Below are positions 1-10,199 of a stretch of DNA of 64,000 nucleotides, in pieces. Positions within the stretch are counted from its first letter, which is position 1. The number at the start of each line of letters is the position of its first letter. The position numbers and the translations under genes were made by a program. Origin of the DNA: an uncultured Sulfitobacter sp. (GTDB taxonomy: Bacteria > Pseudomonadota > Alphaproteobacteria > Rhodobacterales > Rhodobacteraceae); contig NZ_CANMQS010000001.1 in NCBI RefSeq assembly GCF_947500075.1, positions 248,001 to 312,000 of the forward strand, written 5' to 3'. The notes beneath the pieces are model-generated. The model saw only the letters and a list, made by a program, of their open reading frames with translations, was not told the DNA's origin and made no database searches.

Positions 1-2
1 TC

Positions 3-542
3 GGCGGCCCCCTCGCCGCGCCATCGGCAAACCCGTCCGGCCGGATTTCTGCGACAACGGCGGCGCATGTCATGGCAGGTCTGGGGGACAGGATCGCCGC
101 TGTTGTGGATGACGGCCCCTGCCCTGTCGGGTTGGAAAGCACCATTGTCAGCCTTGCAGGCGAGACCCCGACGCTGCTGCGCGCGGGCGGGCTGGCGCCA
201 GAGGAGATCGAAGTGGTCCTTGGCACCCCTCTGGCCGTGCAGGCCGGATCCGAGATCATCGCACCGGGGCAATTGGCCTCTCACTATGCGCCGCGCGCGC
301 GGGTGCGGCTGAATGCACAGCACGCACTGGAGGGGGAGGTGCTTTTGGGGTTTGGACCCGGTGCATGTGATCTGAACCTGTCGCCAATGGGAGATCTGAC
401 CGAAGCGGCGGCCAGGCTGTTCGATCATCTGCACCGGTTGGATGCCACCGGCGCGCCGATTGCGGTCAGACCGATCCCGAACACAGGTCTGGGCCTTGCC
501 ATCAATGACAGACTGGCCCGTGCAGCCGCGCCGCGCGCATAA
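3..542 (+). CDS. L-threonylcarbamoyladenylate synthase (Sua5/YrdC family), C-terminal part
   Basis: The gene enters from the left edge. The open frame begins at base 3 and reads [16 protein letters not shown], the conserved end of the YrdC domain, well upstream of the first ATG at 72. The family makes threonylcarbamoyl-AMP from threonine, bicarbonate and ATP for the t6A37 modification of ANN-decoding tRNAs in the cytoplasm. The motif [12 protein letters not shown] follows, then a C-terminal Sua5-type extension starting near [13 protein letters not shown], which marks it as the long Sua5 form rather than the short TsaC form. The C-terminus is complete. The true start lies outside the window. 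Confidence 0.9.
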   Translation, partial: GGPLAAPSANPSGRISATTAAHVMAGLGDRIAAVVDDGPCPVGLESTIVSLAGETPTLLRAGGLAPEEIEVVLGTPLAVQAGSEIIAPGQLASHYAPRARVRLNAQHALEGEVLLGFGPGACDLNLSPMGDLTEAAARLFDHLHRLDATGAPIAVRPIPNTGLGLAINDRLARAAAPRA

Positions 543-709
543 CAGGCGTTGTTTTTTGCCGATACGGGGCGCCGGGATATTTTTGGCCAAAAAGAGGGGC
601 CAGGGCGGTGGTATGGTGGCGGATGGATGCGGGGATGTGGACGGTGCAGGCATGCGGGGTAGAAGGGGTGAGATTGTGATCTGACGGGGCGTTTGCGGCG
701 AGGGGGGGG

Positions 710-1264
710 TCAGGCGCGGCCGGCGGCGGCGGACAGTCCTAACGGATCGATGCCGATGGAATGCAGCGCGGCGCTCCATTTCTTGGCATCGGGCAATTCA
801 AAAACCAGATCCTCACTCGCATCCACGGTCAGCCAGCCGTTGCGCGCGATCTCTCCCTCCAGTTGCTGCGGGCCCCAGCCGGCATAGCCCAGCATCAGTT
901 GCGCCCGGCGCGGGCCATCACCTGCGGCAAGGTCTTCGAGGATATCCAGCGTCGCTGTCACCGCAAAACCGGGGGAGACTTTCATTGTCTGCATGGCAGA
1001 GGTGTATTCATCCGAATGCAGCACAAAGCCGCGCCCCGTTTCAACCGGGCCGCCGATGTGCACGCCCAAGGTGCCGGGTTGCGGGATGATGTCACTGTCG
1101 AGTTGATCCAGCACATCAGACAGGCGCAGATCCTCTGCCGGCTTGTTCACGATCAGGCCCATCGCCCCCTTGTCCGAATGATCGGCCATGAAGATCACCG
1201 CATGACCAAAGCGCGGATCACTCATCCCCGGCATCGCAATCAGCAGTTTTCCAGTGAGGTTCAC
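710..1264 (-). CDS. YqgE/AlgH family protein (UPF0301)
   Basis: The protein has about 184 residues and matches the YqgE/AlgH family: [19 protein letters not shown] at the N-terminus, then a conserved [10 protein letters not shown] and [16 protein letters not shown]. The biochemical role of the family is not settled; AlgH was named for an effect on alginate production in Pseudomonas. I chose the GTG at 1264 because it gives the usual family N-terminus ([13 protein letters not shown]) and has AAGGGGG about 9 bases upstream. An ATG at 1360 would add 32 residues that do not resemble the family. It is divergent from the DsbD-like gene and stands alone. The 167 bp between it and the preceding gene hold no feature I can support. 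Confidence 0.88.
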   Translation of the reverse strand: MNLTGKLLIAMPGMSDPRFGHAVIFMADHSDKGAMGLIVNKPAEDLRLSDVLDQLDSDIIPQPGTLGVHIGGPVETGRGFVLHSDEYTSAMQTMKVSPGFAVTATLDILEDLAAGDGPRRAQLMLGYAGWGPQQLEGEIARNGWLTVDASEDLVFELPDAKKWSAALHSIGIDPLGLSAAAGRA

Positions 1265-1413
1265 GGACAGATGCCCCCTTCGGCAATGGCTGGCTTGCCT
1301 TTCAAGATGCACAGCGCAGCCGCGCCTGACAAGGCCCCCGTAAGAGGATCCGCGAAACATGGCTGAACCAATCGTGACTTGGCAGCGCCGCGGGGATGGC
1401 CCATCTAGGGATC

Positions 1414-2223
1414 ATGATCAAAGCCACACTCTCTGCCGCCCTGTTTGCCCTTGCCCTTGCTGCGCCCGTTCAGGCGCAGGGCGTGCCCGAGAATGCCGTG
1501 CAGGCCACAATCGTGCCCGGTTGGCTGCGCGCAGATGGCACCCGCGTTGCAGCACTTCAGCTTACCCTTGCGCCGGGGTGGAAGACCTATTGGCGCGCGC
1601 CGGGCGATACCGGCATCCCGCCGCAGTTCAACTGGTCAGGGTCGCGCAATCTTGCAGGCGTCGGGATCAGTTGGCCCGCGCCACAGGTCTACCGTGAAGG
1701 CGGCATTCGCACGATTGGCTACAAGGACAGGCTGGTCCTGCCTTTGACGCTGGCCCCAAGACAGGCGAACAAACCGATTGAACTGAACCTCGATCTGGAC
1801 CTTGGCGTCTGTCGCGACATCTGCATTCCCGCGCAGCTTTCCCTCTCTGCAACACTGGCAGACAGCAACCCAAACCCTACACCGGCCATTGCCGCCGCCC
1901 TTGCCGCGCGCCCCTATTCGGCGAAAGAAGCAGGTGTGAGCCAAGCCCGCTGCGCCCTGCGCCCCAGCGCCTTGGGGATGGAGATTGAAGCCACCCTCAC
2001 CCTGCCCCACGCAGGCGGGCGCGAGGTGGTGGTGATCGAACCCGGCCCTTCAAACCTGTGGATGAGCGAGACGGACACCACCCGTCAAGGCAACCAATTG
2101 GTGGCGACGGGGGATATGGCCGCTTACGAAGGGGGCAGCATCGTCCTTGACCGGTCAGAGATCAGGATCACCGTCCTGGGCAAGAACCACGCGGTTGAGA
2201 TCAACGGCTGCACGCCAGGCTGA
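1414..2223 (+). CDS. Secreted DsbD N-terminal-like (thiol:disulfide interchange) protein
   Basis: The protein has about 269 residues. It carries a signal peptide (MIKATLSAALFALALAAPVQAQ, cleavage after AQA) and a periplasmic domain resembling the N-terminal domain of DsbD. The family hallmarks seen are the early segment GWKTYWRAPGDTG and a two-cysteine loop GVCRDIC around residue 130, the likely redox-active pair. DsbD passes electrons from the cytoplasm to periplasmic thiol proteins; this stand-alone domain lacks the membrane and thioredoxin domains, so it could be a periplasmic partner or acceptor. An alternative ATG at 1396 adds six residues. The 3' end meets the convergent RND permease gene 17 bp away. 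Confidence 0.8.
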   Translation: MIKATLSAALFALALAAPVQAQGVPENAVQATIVPGWLRADGTRVAALQLTLAPGWKTYWRAPGDTGIPPQFNWSGSRNLAGVGISWPAPQVYREGGIRTIGYKDRLVLPLTLAPRQANKPIELNLDLDLGVCRDICIPAQLSLSATLADSNPNPTPAIAAALAARPYSAKEAGVSQARCALRPSALGMEIEATLTLPHAGGREVVVIEPGPSNLWMSETDTTRQGNQLVATGDMAAYEGGSIVLDRSEIRITVLGKNHAVEINGCTPG

Positions 2224-2240
2224 TCTGTTCGAACTGATCC

Positions 2241-5200
2241 TCAGGCCTGCCGCCCTCTGGCGCTGAGGACAAAAGCCAGCGCACCAAGGACATACCCCAC
2301 AAACGCCACCACAGCCGCTCCGACGATAAACAGCAGCAGCGCCGTTGAACCGGCCCCCCGCTCCGCCAGCGCCGGGATCATTTGTGTCAGCGCGGGGTGC
2401 AACGCCCCCTGCCACAGGGCCCAGCCCAGCGTCAGCACGCCCCAGCCCGCAACCACCGCCCAAAGCACCGTCAGCCCCCAGCGCAGCCGCCCCACCGGCG
2501 CGCGCAGCCCGCGCCGCATCGCCGCGACCTGTCGCGCCATATCATGCTGCACAGCAACCAATGCGGGCACGACCAGCAGCACCAGCACCATGCCGAAACC
2601 CAGACCGTAAACCAGCGTGATCACCGTCGGTTTCAGGAACTGCGCCTGCTGGCTTTGCTCATAAAGCAGCGGCGCCATGCCCAGCACCGTGGTCAGCGTC
2701 GTCAGCATCACCGGCCTGAGCCGGTCCACTGCCCCTTCGATGATCGAGGGGATCAGCCCGCGCGTTTCCGCATGTTCGTCAATCGTGGTCACCAGCACGA
2801 TGGAATCGTTGATGATGATCCCCGTCATGCCCAGTAAGCCCACCACGGTGAACATGCTCAGCGGCACCTCCCACAGCGCATGGCCATAGATCGTGCCCAC
2901 CAGCCCGAAGGGAATGATCGCCATCACCACGAAAGGCCGCGTCCAGCTGCCAAAAACCCAGGCCAGCACGAGGAAGATGCCTGTCAGACACAGGATCAGC
3001 CCGGTCAGCGAATCCTGCAAGAACCGGTCTTCCTGCTCGCTCAGCCCCGCCAGCCGGAATGCCACCTGCCGTTCAGAGGCAATGCGCGGCAGGATCTCCT
3101 CCTGCAACGCCGCGCCAATCAGCGTCGCCCGCGCCGGATCATCCTCCGAGATGTCGCCGGTGACGGAAATCAGCCGCACGCCGTTCTCCCGCCGTACCGT
3201 GGAAAACCCCGTGCGCCGCTCCACGCTGACGATGTCGGCCAGCGGCACGTATATCCCGTCCGGGCTGCGCATCTGGGTCCGGTCAAGGAAATCGGCCGTC
3301 AACTCCCCCTCCGGCAGTTCCACCCGGATCGCGGCGGACCGGGGCCCGTCAGGATAGGTCGCCGCTTCGATCCCGCCCAGACGGTTGCGCAACGCGCGGC
3401 CCAGCGTGTCGATGGTAAAGCCCAGCGCCTGCCCCTGCGGGGTCAGATCAAGGATCAGCTCTTCCTTGTCGTAGGCCAGATTGTCCTGCACCGCGCTGAC
3501 TTCGGGATATTGGCGCATCGCCGCTTGCAGGTCTTCGGAGGCAGCTTTGAGCGTATCGGTATCCGCCCCGTAGAACTGCACATCGAGCGCATCCCCACCG
3601 GGGCCGGACCGCCATCCGCGGAAGCTGACCGTTTCGGCCAGCGGATGGTTGATCACCTCGTCCTGAAGGGCTGCGACAAAGGCGAAGCTGGAGTAAGGCC
3701 GCAAGTCCGCGTCGATCAGTTCGATGGAAATGCCACCCAGCAGATCGGCGTCCTTGGTATCCGCCCCTGACAGGCCCCAGCCCGCATTGCCGCCGACCTG
3801 CGCGATGACGTAATCGAGCGGATTGCGGCCATATTCCTCTTCGTAGCGCGCGCCCAGCGCTTCGGTGGCGCGCTGCATGTTGCGCATCATCTCAAGCGTA
3901 TCGGCGCGGGTGGCCCCTTCGGCCATGGCGAAGTTGCCGGTGACCGATCCGCGTTCCGGCGCGTTGAAGAACCGCCACTGCACCTCGCCCGAGATGAACA
4001 GCGCCACCTGACTGGCAAGGATCGCAACCACACCCGCCAGCACCGCATAGCGCGCGGCAATCACGCCGGCCATGAAGGGGCGGAACAGCGTCTCCCGCAC
4101 CCAGACGAAGCCCTTGTTCACCACGCGGCTGGGCATGTCGTACCAGTGTTCCCTGGCCTGTGCCTTCATCGCATGGGCCATGTGGTTGGGCAGGATCAGG
4201 AAGCATTCGACCAGACTGGCAACCAGAACAGCAATCACGGTGAAAGGAATGTCACGGATCAGATCGCCAAAACGCCCCCCCACGGCGACCAGCCCGAAGA
4301 AAGCAATCACGGTCGTCAGCGTCGCGGCAAAGACCGGCATCGCCATGCGCCGCGCGGCGTTCTCTGCCGCCTGCATCGGGGTGTCGCCGTTCCGGAAGCG
4401 GTGATCGGCGTGTTCGCCCACCACAATCGCGTCATCCACCACGATGCCCAGCGTGATGATCAGCCCGAAAAGGGAGATCATGTTCAACGTCAGCCCGCCC
4501 GCATACATCAGCGCAATCGCAGCCCCCATCGCGACCGGGATGCCCGCCGCCACCCAGAAGGCCGTGCGCGCGTTGAGGAACAGGAACAGCAGGCAGACCA
4601 CCAAAGCCAGACCGGTCAGGCCGTTGTCGATCAACAGATCCAGACGCCCTGTGATCGCCGCCGCCCGCGTGCGGATCAGCTCAAGCGTCACGGTGGCAGG
4701 CAGGCTCGCCTCCAGTTCTGCCGCGACCGTTTCCACGGTTTCCTGAATGCCAATCGCATCGCCGCCGTTGGAGCGGTCCACCCGCACCGACATCGCAGGC
4801 GTGTCGCCCACGAAAAAGCTCCGCTCCCGATCGACCCCTTCGTCGATGACGCGGGCAATATCGCCCACCACCAGCTTTGATCCATCCGGATTGGACCGCA
4901 ACACCACTTCGGCGATCTGCTGGGGGGAGCGTTTGGCCGTGCCTGTGCGCACCCGTGCATTGGCGCCCGACACATCCCCTGCCGGGTCTGCATCGACCTC
5001 TTCGGCGATGGCTGCCGCGATCTCGGCCATGGTGATGTCATAGGCGATCAGACTGGTGGAGGAGACCTCCACCAATGTCTGGGGCGCGGCGACACCCTGA
5101 ATGGTCGTGCGCGTCACCCCGGCGGCAAACAGGCGGGTGACAAATTCATCGGCGAACCGGCCCAACTGATCCGGTGCAACCGGCCCGGTGATCACCACAT

Positions 5201-5639
5201 CCGTCACCCGGTCGCGCCAGGCACCGCGTTTGACCTCCGGATCTTCGGCCTCTGACGGCAAGGTCGTGACGGCATCTACCGCCGTTTGCACGTCATTGGC
5301 TGCACGCCCCATGTCCCAGCCGGGATCAAACTCCAGCCTGATCACGGCACGCCCCTCCCGCGAGGTGCTTTCGGTGCTTTCCACGCCCTCAACGCTCAAC
5401 AATGCGGGTTCCAGCACCTGCACGATGGCGCTGTCCACATCCTCGGCCCCTGCCCCTTCCCAAACCGTGGTGACCGAGACGTTGTCGAGGATCACATCAG
5501 GAAAGAACTGCGCCCGCATGTTGGGGATTGCAGCAGCACCCGCGACCAGCAACATGACCAGCAACAGGTTCGCCGCCGTGCGGTGCCGCACAAAATAGGA
5601 CAGGACACCACCCGCCGCACCGGGGATCTGGCGCGCCAT
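2241..5639 (-). CDS. RND efflux transporter permease (AcrB/HAE1-like)
   Basis: At 1132 residues this has the expected size of an inner-membrane RND proton-drug antiporter. An N-terminal membrane helix (about 20-40) precedes a first periplasmic domain and a membrane block around 335-560. That block contains GIVVDDAIVVGEH, whose paired aspartates match the proton-relay Asp-Asp of AcrB transmembrane helix 4. A second periplasmic domain and a C-terminal membrane block (about 860-1110) follow. It lies 3 bp downstream of the adaptor gene, so the two form an operon. No TolC-type outer-membrane channel is present here, so one must be supplied from elsewhere. The substrate cannot be told from the sequence. 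Confidence 0.93.
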   Translation of the reverse strand: MARQIPGAAGGVLSYFVRHRTAANLLLVMLLVAGAAAIPNMRAQFFPDVILDNVSVTTVWEGAGAEDVDSAIVQVLEPALLSVEGVESTESTSREGRAVIRLEFDPGWDMGRAANDVQTAVDAVTTLPSEAEDPEVKRGAWRDRVTDVVITGPVAPDQLGRFADEFVTRLFAAGVTRTTIQGVAAPQTLVEVSSTSLIAYDITMAEIAAAIAEEVDADPAGDVSGANARVRTGTAKRSPQQIAEVVLRSNPDGSKLVVGDIARVIDEGVDRERSFFVGDTPAMSVRVDRSNGGDAIGIQETVETVAAELEASLPATVTLELIRTRAAAITGRLDLLIDNGLTGLALVVCLLFLFLNARTAFWVAAGIPVAMGAAIALMYAGGLTLNMISLFGLIITLGIVVDDAIVVGEHADHRFRNGDTPMQAAENAARRMAMPVFAATLTTVIAFFGLVAVGGRFGDLIRDIPFTVIAVLVASLVECFLILPNHMAHAMKAQAREHWYDMPSRVVNKGFVWVRETLFRPFMAGVIAARYAVLAGVVAILASQVALFISGEVQWRFFNAPERGSVTGNFAMAEGATRADTLEMMRNMQRATEALGARYEEEYGRNPLDYVIAQVGGNAGWGLSGADTKDADLLGGISIELIDADLRPYSSFAFVAALQDEVINHPLAETVSFRGWRSGPGGDALDVQFYGADTDTLKAASEDLQAAMRQYPEVSAVQDNLAYDKEELILDLTPQGQALGFTIDTLGRALRNRLGGIEAATYPDGPRSAAIRVELPEGELTADFLDRTQMRSPDGIYVPLADIVSVERRTGFSTVRRENGVRLISVTGDISEDDPARATLIGAALQEEILPRIASERQVAFRLAGLSEQEDRFLQDSLTGLILCLTGIFLVLAWVFGSWTRPFVVMAIIPFGLVGTIYGHALWEVPLSMFTVVGLLGMTGIIINDSIVLVTTIDEHAETRGLIPSIIEGAVDRLRPVMLTTLTTVLGMAPLLYEQSQQAQFLKPTVITLVYGLGFGMVLVLLVVPALVAVQHDMARQVAAMRRGLRAPVGRLRWGLTVLWAVVAGWGVLTLGWALWQGALHPALTQMIPALAERGAGSTALLLFIVGAAVVAFVGYVLGALAFVLSARGRQA

Positions 5640-5642
5640 GCC

Positions 5643-7103
5643 CTAGCCCCCCATCCGGCTTTCGATGCGCGCAACCATCTGCGCAGGCACCTTGGGTTCT
5701 GCCAACCGGGCCAAGACGCGCGCCTTGGCTTCCTTCGGCATGCGGTTGTTGCTTTCCACAAACGCCACCAGCCGCGCGCGGCGCTCATCGCTCAACTCCA
5801 GCATCTCCGGCCCGGCCTCAACCGCGGCCTGCGCATCGCCGGGCTGGATCGGTTTCACCGCGATCCCCGCGCCCAACAACGGAGAACGTTCGCGCACCAC
5901 CGAGCGCCCTTCGATGGGGCCGCGCACCAGCACGTCATCGCCCTGACGGCGCATCAGTTCGACGCTGACCGCCTCCAGACGATCCTCACTGTCCAGCACC
6001 AGCACGTCGTCCCGCGCATCCAGCGCGGAAGCAGGCAAACGCACCACATCAACCAGCAGCGGTTCCTGCACGCGCACGGTCACAAAATCACCCTGCTTGA
6101 ACCCGGCAGCCTCCCGCAGGGTCGCAAAAATCAAGCGGCCCGTCGCCCCCGCACCCGCCGCCGCACTGGCGCGGGTGATCTGCCCGCGGGCATCCAGATC
6201 AAGGCCTGCCACGTCGAGTGTCGCCCGGATCTCGGCCTTCAGAAGACTGCTGTCTGCCCCCAGCAGCCGCGCGTATTGCGCGGTGGAGACACGAAAGGAC
6301 ACTTCCAGATCATCCGGATCAATCAACTCCGCCAGCCGCTCATTGGCAGACACCAGCCGCCCCACCACCACATCCGTGGCCGACAACGTGCCGTCAAAGG
6401 GTGCGGTGATCGTCGTGTCCGCCAACCGCCGCTCCGCCTCCGCCAGCGCAATGCGGGTGCGCGACAGACGTGTGGCGGCCAGATCAACGCGCACTTCGGC
6501 CTGCGCTTCGGCCTGCCTGCGCGACAACACCGACTGGCGCGCCGCCGCCGCCGCCAGTTCAGCCGTCTCCGTCGCGGTGGCCGTGCCGACCCCGCGTGCC
6601 GCCAGATCAACCTGACGGTCAAACGCCCGTGCCCGCAGGTCGGATTGCTCCACCGCTGCGGCCAGTTCATCCTGCGCCAGGATCAATCCCCGCTTGGCAT
6701 CGCGTTCCTCGGCTGCGGCATCGGCCAGATCGTTCTTGGCCCGGTCCACCGCGTCCTGGGCATTCGCCGGGTCCAGACGGACCAACACCTGCCCGGCAGT
6801 CACCGCGCCACCGTCCTGAAAGGCATCCGACAGCTCAATCACCCGCCCGCCAACAGCCGCGCGCAACTCCAGCAAACGGCGGCTTTGCACCTCACCATAG
6901 GTCTCCAGCGTGGGCACGATGTCCTCGGCCTGCGCCGTGATCACATTCACCGCAAAGACCCGCTCCCGCGCAGGCGGCGCGCTGGCATCATCGGCCAGCC
7001 GCTCCTGCACCGCCCCTCCCACCAGCGATGCGGCGTAAACCAGCAGCCCCACCGCCACGGAGGCCAGAAACAAGCCAATCATCGTCTGCCGCAAAAACCG
7101 CAT
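5643..7103 (-). CDS. RND efflux periplasmic adaptor (membrane fusion protein)
   Basis: The protein has 486 residues. It starts with a membrane anchor (MIGLFLASVAVGLLVYAASL) followed by the usual adaptor order. A lipoyl-like half (GGRVIELSDAFQDGGAVTAGQ) is followed by a long alanine-, arginine- and glutamate-rich coiled-coil hairpin (about 110-235), the second lipoyl half (TITAPFDGTLSATDVVVG) and beta-barrel domains. It links the RND permease encoded just downstream to an outer-membrane channel. The 120 bp upstream (7104-7223) must contain the promoter of this two-gene operon; no regulator gene is adjacent. Confidence 0.92.
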   Translation of the reverse strand: MRFLRQTMIGLFLASVAVGLLVYAASLVGGAVQERLADDASAPPARERVFAVNVITAQAEDIVPTLETYGEVQSRRLLELRAAVGGRVIELSDAFQDGGAVTAGQVLVRLDPANAQDAVDRAKNDLADAAAEERDAKRGLILAQDELAAAVEQSDLRARAFDRQVDLAARGVGTATATETAELAAAAARQSVLSRRQAEAQAEVRVDLAATRLSRTRIALAEAERRLADTTITAPFDGTLSATDVVVGRLVSANERLAELIDPDDLEVSFRVSTAQYARLLGADSSLLKAEIRATLDVAGLDLDARGQITRASAAAGAGATGRLIFATLREAAGFKQGDFVTVRVQEPLLVDVVRLPASALDARDDVLVLDSEDRLEAVSVELMRRQGDDVLVRGPIEGRSVVRERSPLLGAGIAVKPIQPGDAQAAVEAGPEMLELSDERRARLVAFVESNNRMPKEAKARVLARLAEPKVPAQMVARIESRMGG

Positions 7104-7223
7104 AAAGGTCGGACCCTCAGTTCACCCCGTATCACTGACGCATAAGGTAAGGGGCGCGCCAGAAATACCAAATCACGTTATGGTACGGATGACATACAGT
7201 TTTCCGTCGCACAGCGCCCGAAT

Positions 7224-7766
7224 TTATTTGCGGCGCTTGTGTTCATCCAGCCGGGGCATGATCTCGACAAAGTTGCAGGGCCGGTGCCGGTAATCGAGCT
7301 GTTTGAGCAAAATCTCGTCCCAGGCATCCTTGCAGGCCCCCGGTGATCCGGGCAGCGCAAAAAGGTACGTGCCATTGGCAACGCCACCCGTCGCCCGGCT
7401 CTGCACGGCAGAAGTGCCGATCTTTTGCATCGAGACCATGGTGAAAACCGTCCCGAAAGCGTCGATCTCTTTCTCATAGACATCGCGGTGGGCCTCCACC
7501 GTGACATCGCGCCCGGTCAGCCCCGTGCCCCCCGTTGTCAGGATCACGTCGATCTCCGGGTCCTCGCTCCATGCGCGCAGCTGATCGGCGATCAGCTTAC
7601 GCTCATCGGGCATGATATGGCGCGCCGCCAGCGTATGGCCTGCGCCCGTCAGCCGGTCCACCAGCACATCGCCTGAGCGGTCCTGTGACGCATCCCGGCT
7701 GTCCGATACCGTCAGCACCGCAATGCGAACGGCAATGAATTCAATGCTCTCGTCAATTCTGCTCAT
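7224..7766 (-). CDS. moaB: Molybdenum cofactor biosynthesis protein B (MoaB/Mog family)
   Basis: The 180-residue protein is a MoaB/MogA-type molybdopterin adenylyltransferase domain. The signatures are AVLTVSDSRD near the N-terminus, TTGGTGLTGRDVT (the molybdopterin-binding loop) around residue 90, and the late LPGSPGACKDAWDEIL. Proteins of this group adenylylate molybdopterin before molybdenum insertion, although some MoaB proteins have no demonstrated activity. The start codon overlaps the stop codon of the LysE gene by 4 bp, so it is the third gene of a coupled operon with the uracil-DNA glycosylase-like and LysE genes. Other cofactor genes (moaE, moaD) lie about 16 kb away. Confidence 0.93.
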   Translation of the reverse strand: MSRIDESIEFIAVRIAVLTVSDSRDASQDRSGDVLVDRLTGAGHTLAARHIMPDERKLIADQLRAWSEDPEIDVILTTGGTGLTGRDVTVEAHRDVYEKEIDAFGTVFTMVSMQKIGTSAVQSRATGGVANGTYLFALPGSPGACKDAWDEILLKQLDYRHRPCNFVEIMPRLDEHKRRK

Positions 7767-8377
7767 ACCCGCTCCATCACGGCCAGCCTTGCGGCCAGCG
7801 CCACGAAAATACCGCTGGTGATCCAGCCCAGCGCCTTGCCGCCCCGCACCATCCGCCGCCCGATGCCGGAGGCAAAGACACCCACCGCACCATTGATCAC
7901 CAGCCCGCCAAGCGAAATGACAAAGCCCAGCACCAGAAACTGCCCCAGGACGCTGCCCGCGTCGGGCCGAACGAACTGCGGCAGAAAGGCCAACACAAAC
8001 AGGATCACTTTGGGGTTGGTCAGGTTCACCAGCAGCCCGGTCACAAATGCCTTGCGGGCTGTCAGCCCCGGCGCGCGATCCGTGGTGTCGCCACTCTCGC
8101 GCAGGACCTGCGCCGCAAGATAGAGCAGGTACAGAACCCCAACCCAGCGGATCACGTCAAAGGCCCAGGGCGCTTGCGCGATCACCGCGCCCAATCCCAG
8201 ACCCGCAATTGTGACATGCACGAAACTGCCCGTGCTGATCCCCGCACTCGCCGCCATGGCCGCCCGTGGGCCCGACCGCATGCCTTGCCCGAAACAGAAC
8301 AGCATATCCGCCCCCGGCGTCAGGTTCAGCGCAAGGGCGGCAGGCACAAAGGCCGCAAGGGTCAGCAGATCAACCAT
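7763..8377 (-). CDS. LysE family translocator (amino acid exporter-like)
   Basis: The protein has 204 residues and six predicted membrane segments. It shows the RhtB/LysE N-terminal signature ([21 protein letters not shown]) and the central [19 protein letters not shown]. Members export amino acids or related small metabolites through the inner membrane; the substrate is not predictable. It overlaps the end of the upstream glycosylase gene by 8 bp and the start of moaB by 4 bp. Confidence 0.9.
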   Translation of the reverse strand: MVDLLTLAAFVPAALALNLTPGADMLFCFGQGMRSGPRAAMAASAGISTGSFVHVTIAGLGLGAVIAQAPWAFDVIRWVGVLYLLYLAAQVLRESGDTTDRAPGLTARKAFVTGLLVNLTNPKVILFVLAFLPQFVRPDAGSVLGQFLVLGFVISLGGLVINGAVGVFASGIGRRMVRGGKALGWITSGIFVALAARLAVMERV

Positions 8378-9149
8378 TGCGCAGATGCGCCTTGAGGCTT
8401 AACAAATCCGCCCAGGCCTCCCGTTTGAAACCGGGACTGCGCAGCAGATAGGCCGGGTGAAAGATCGGCAGCGCCGGCAGGCCCGCCGCCTGCGTCCATT
8501 CGCCCCTGAGCCGCGTGATACCCCGCTTGCCCAGCAATGTCTGGCACGACCAATTGCCCACCAGCACCAGCACCTTGGGCTGCGCCAGCGCGATGTGGCG
8601 CAGCAGGAAAGGTTTCATCATCGCAATCTCATCCGGCTTTGGATCGCGGTTCTGCGGCGGCCGCCACGGCAGCACGTTGGTGATATAGACCGGCGAATCC
8701 TCCCGCGTGCGCCCCCGGTCAATCGCGCCCAGCATCTTGTCCAGCAACTGCCCCGCGCGGCCGACAAAGGGCTTGCCTTCGCGGTCCTCGTCCCGCCCCG
8801 GCGCCTCCCCCACGATCATCACCGGCGCGCCCGGTATCCCGTCGGAGAACACCAGATTGCGCGCGCCTTTCTTCAACTCACAATGCTCAAACGCCGCCAT
8901 CACGGCCCGCAGCGCGTCCAGATCCTGTGCCGCCGCTGCCGCCTGTTCAGCCACTGCAACCGGGTCCACCTTGGGCGGTGGCGCAGGCCGTCCGGGTTTG
9001 GCTGCCGCTGCTTTGGCAGGCTTCGCCGCCGCTGTCGCAGCAGGCAGGTCATAGCGGTTCACGGGGGCATCCAGTATCGCCTCCGTCGCGCCGAGTTCGA
9101 CCTGCCAGTCCAGCAGCGCAAGGTCGTGATGAAAGGTCGCTGATTCCAT
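8370..9149 (-). CDS. Uracil-DNA glycosylase superfamily protein (family 4-like, apparently without Fe-S cysteines)
   Basis: The protein has about 259 residues. An Ala/Pro/Lys-rich linker (about 40-70) precedes a family-4-like glycosylase fold: [20 protein letters not shown] (motif 1 and DNA-binding region), [13 protein letters not shown], and HPAYLLRSP (catalytic-side histidine motif). It should remove uracil from DNA in base-excision repair. Three of the four cysteines that hold the 4Fe-4S cluster in family 4 are not found: the N-terminal CxxC has one Cys (FEHCELKKG), the usual VxKCRPP is VLPWRPP, and the later Cys position reads EIAMMKP. I chose ATG 9149 because residues upstream of it are not conserved-looking. 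It is the first gene of the - strand operon with lysE-like and moaB. Confidence 0.85.
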   Translation of the reverse strand: MESATFHHDLALLDWQVELGATEAILDAPVNRYDLPAATAAAKPAKAAAAKPGRPAPPPKVDPVAVAEQAAAAAQDLDALRAVMAAFEHCELKKGARNLVFSDGIPGAPVMIVGEAPGRDEDREGKPFVGRAGQLLDKMLGAIDRGRTREDSPVYITNVLPWRPPQNRDPKPDEIAMMKPFLLRHIALAQPKVLVLVGNWSCQTLLGKRGITRLRGEWTQAAGLPALPIFHPAYLLRSPGFKREAWADLLSLKAHLRNG

Positions 9150-9254
9150 GGGACAGACTCTACCCTGCCCGCCGCCCATTCAAAATGCCCAAACGCCTTG
9201 CCGCCGCCTTGCCCCTGCGCGTATACGAGCGCCAGCACGTGAAAGGGCCGCGCC

Positions 9255-10199
9255 ATGTCTTTCCCACACCGTCATCTTCTGGGCATCGAACAACTGTCAC
9301 AGGGCGATATCACCACGCTTCTGGACCTTGCCGACCGCTATGCCGCCCTGAACCGGCAGCCGGACAAACACAGCGACGCACTGGCGGGGCTGACGCAGAT
9401 CAACATGTTCTTTGAAAACTCCACCCGCACACAGGCGAGTTTCGAGATCGCGGGCAAACGCCTTGGGGCGGATGTGATGAACATGGCGATGCAGGCCTCG
9501 TCGATCAAAAAGGGCGAGACGCTGATTGACACAGCGATGACCCTCAACGCCATGCATCCCGACATGCTGGTGGTCCGCCATCCGCAGTCCGGTGCGGTGG
9601 ACCTGTTGGCCCAGAAAGTAAACTGCGCCGTCCTGAACGCAGGCGATGGCCGCCACGAACACCCCACGCAGGCGCTACTGGATGCGCTGACAATCCGCCG
9701 CAAGAAAGGCCGCTTGCACCGTCTTTCCATCGCCATCTGCGGCGACATCGCACACAGCCGCGTGGCCCGCTCCAACATCCTGCTGCTGGGCAAGATGGAA
9801 AACCGCTTGCGCCTGATTGGCCCGCCAACGCTCATGCCCTCCGGCATTGCCGACTTCGGCGTGGAGGTCTTTGACAATATGGCCGAAGGTCTGAAGGATG
9901 TGGACGTGGTGATGATGCTGCGCCTGCAACGCGAACGCATGGATGGCGGGTTTATCCCGTCGGAACGCGAATATTACCACCGCTACGGGCTGGACGCCGC
10001 GAAACTCTCCCACGCCGCCGACGACGCCATCGTCATGCACCCCGGCCCGATGAACCGCGGCGTTGAAATCGACGGCACATTGGCCGACGACATCAACCGC
10101 AGCGTCATTCAGGAACAGGTCGAAATGGGCGTGGCCGTGCGCATGGCCGCGATGGATTTGCTGGCGCGCAACCGGACCCAGACAGGAGCCGCCGCATGA
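9255..10199 (+). CDS. pyrB: Aspartate carbamoyltransferase catalytic subunit
   Basis: The protein has 314 residues and catalyses carbamoyl phosphate plus aspartate to N-carbamoyl-aspartate, the second step of pyrimidine synthesis. The carbamoyl-phosphate binding loop STRTQASFE sits at about residue 54, [12 protein letters not shown] at about 135, and [11 protein letters not shown] near the C-terminus. AAAGGG lies about 10 bases before the ATG. It heads a chain of genes joined by overlapping stop and start codons (ATGA at 10196). No pyrI regulatory subunit is present; the dihydroorotase-like protein two genes downstream may take a structural role, as in Pseudomonas PyrB-PyrC'. Confidence 0.97.
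   Translation: MSFPHRHLLGIEQLSQGDITTLLDLADRYAALNRQPDKHSDALAGLTQINMFFENSTRTQASFEIAGKRLGADVMNMAMQASSIKKGETLIDTAMTLNAMHPDMLVVRHPQSGAVDLLAQKVNCAVLNAGDGRHEHPTQALLDALTIRRKKGRLHRLSIAICGDIAHSRVARSNILLLGKMENRLRLIGPPTLMPSGIADFGVEVFDNMAEGLKDVDVVMMLRLQRERMDGGFIPSEREYYHRYGLDAAKLSHAADDAIVMHPGPMNRGVEIDGTLADDINRSVIQEQVEMGVAVRMAAMDLLARNRTQTGAAA

Noticed and set aside
5286-7145. Long + strand open frame opposite the RND adaptor genes
   Set aside because: It is rich in Arg, His and Gln, lacks any motif and mirrors the strong adaptor and permease genes on the other strand. Shadow of a high-GC gene.
7104-7223. Weak inverted repeat TACCA...TGGTA upstream of the RND operon
   Set aside because: Five-base arms and a 10-base centre are expected by chance at this length.
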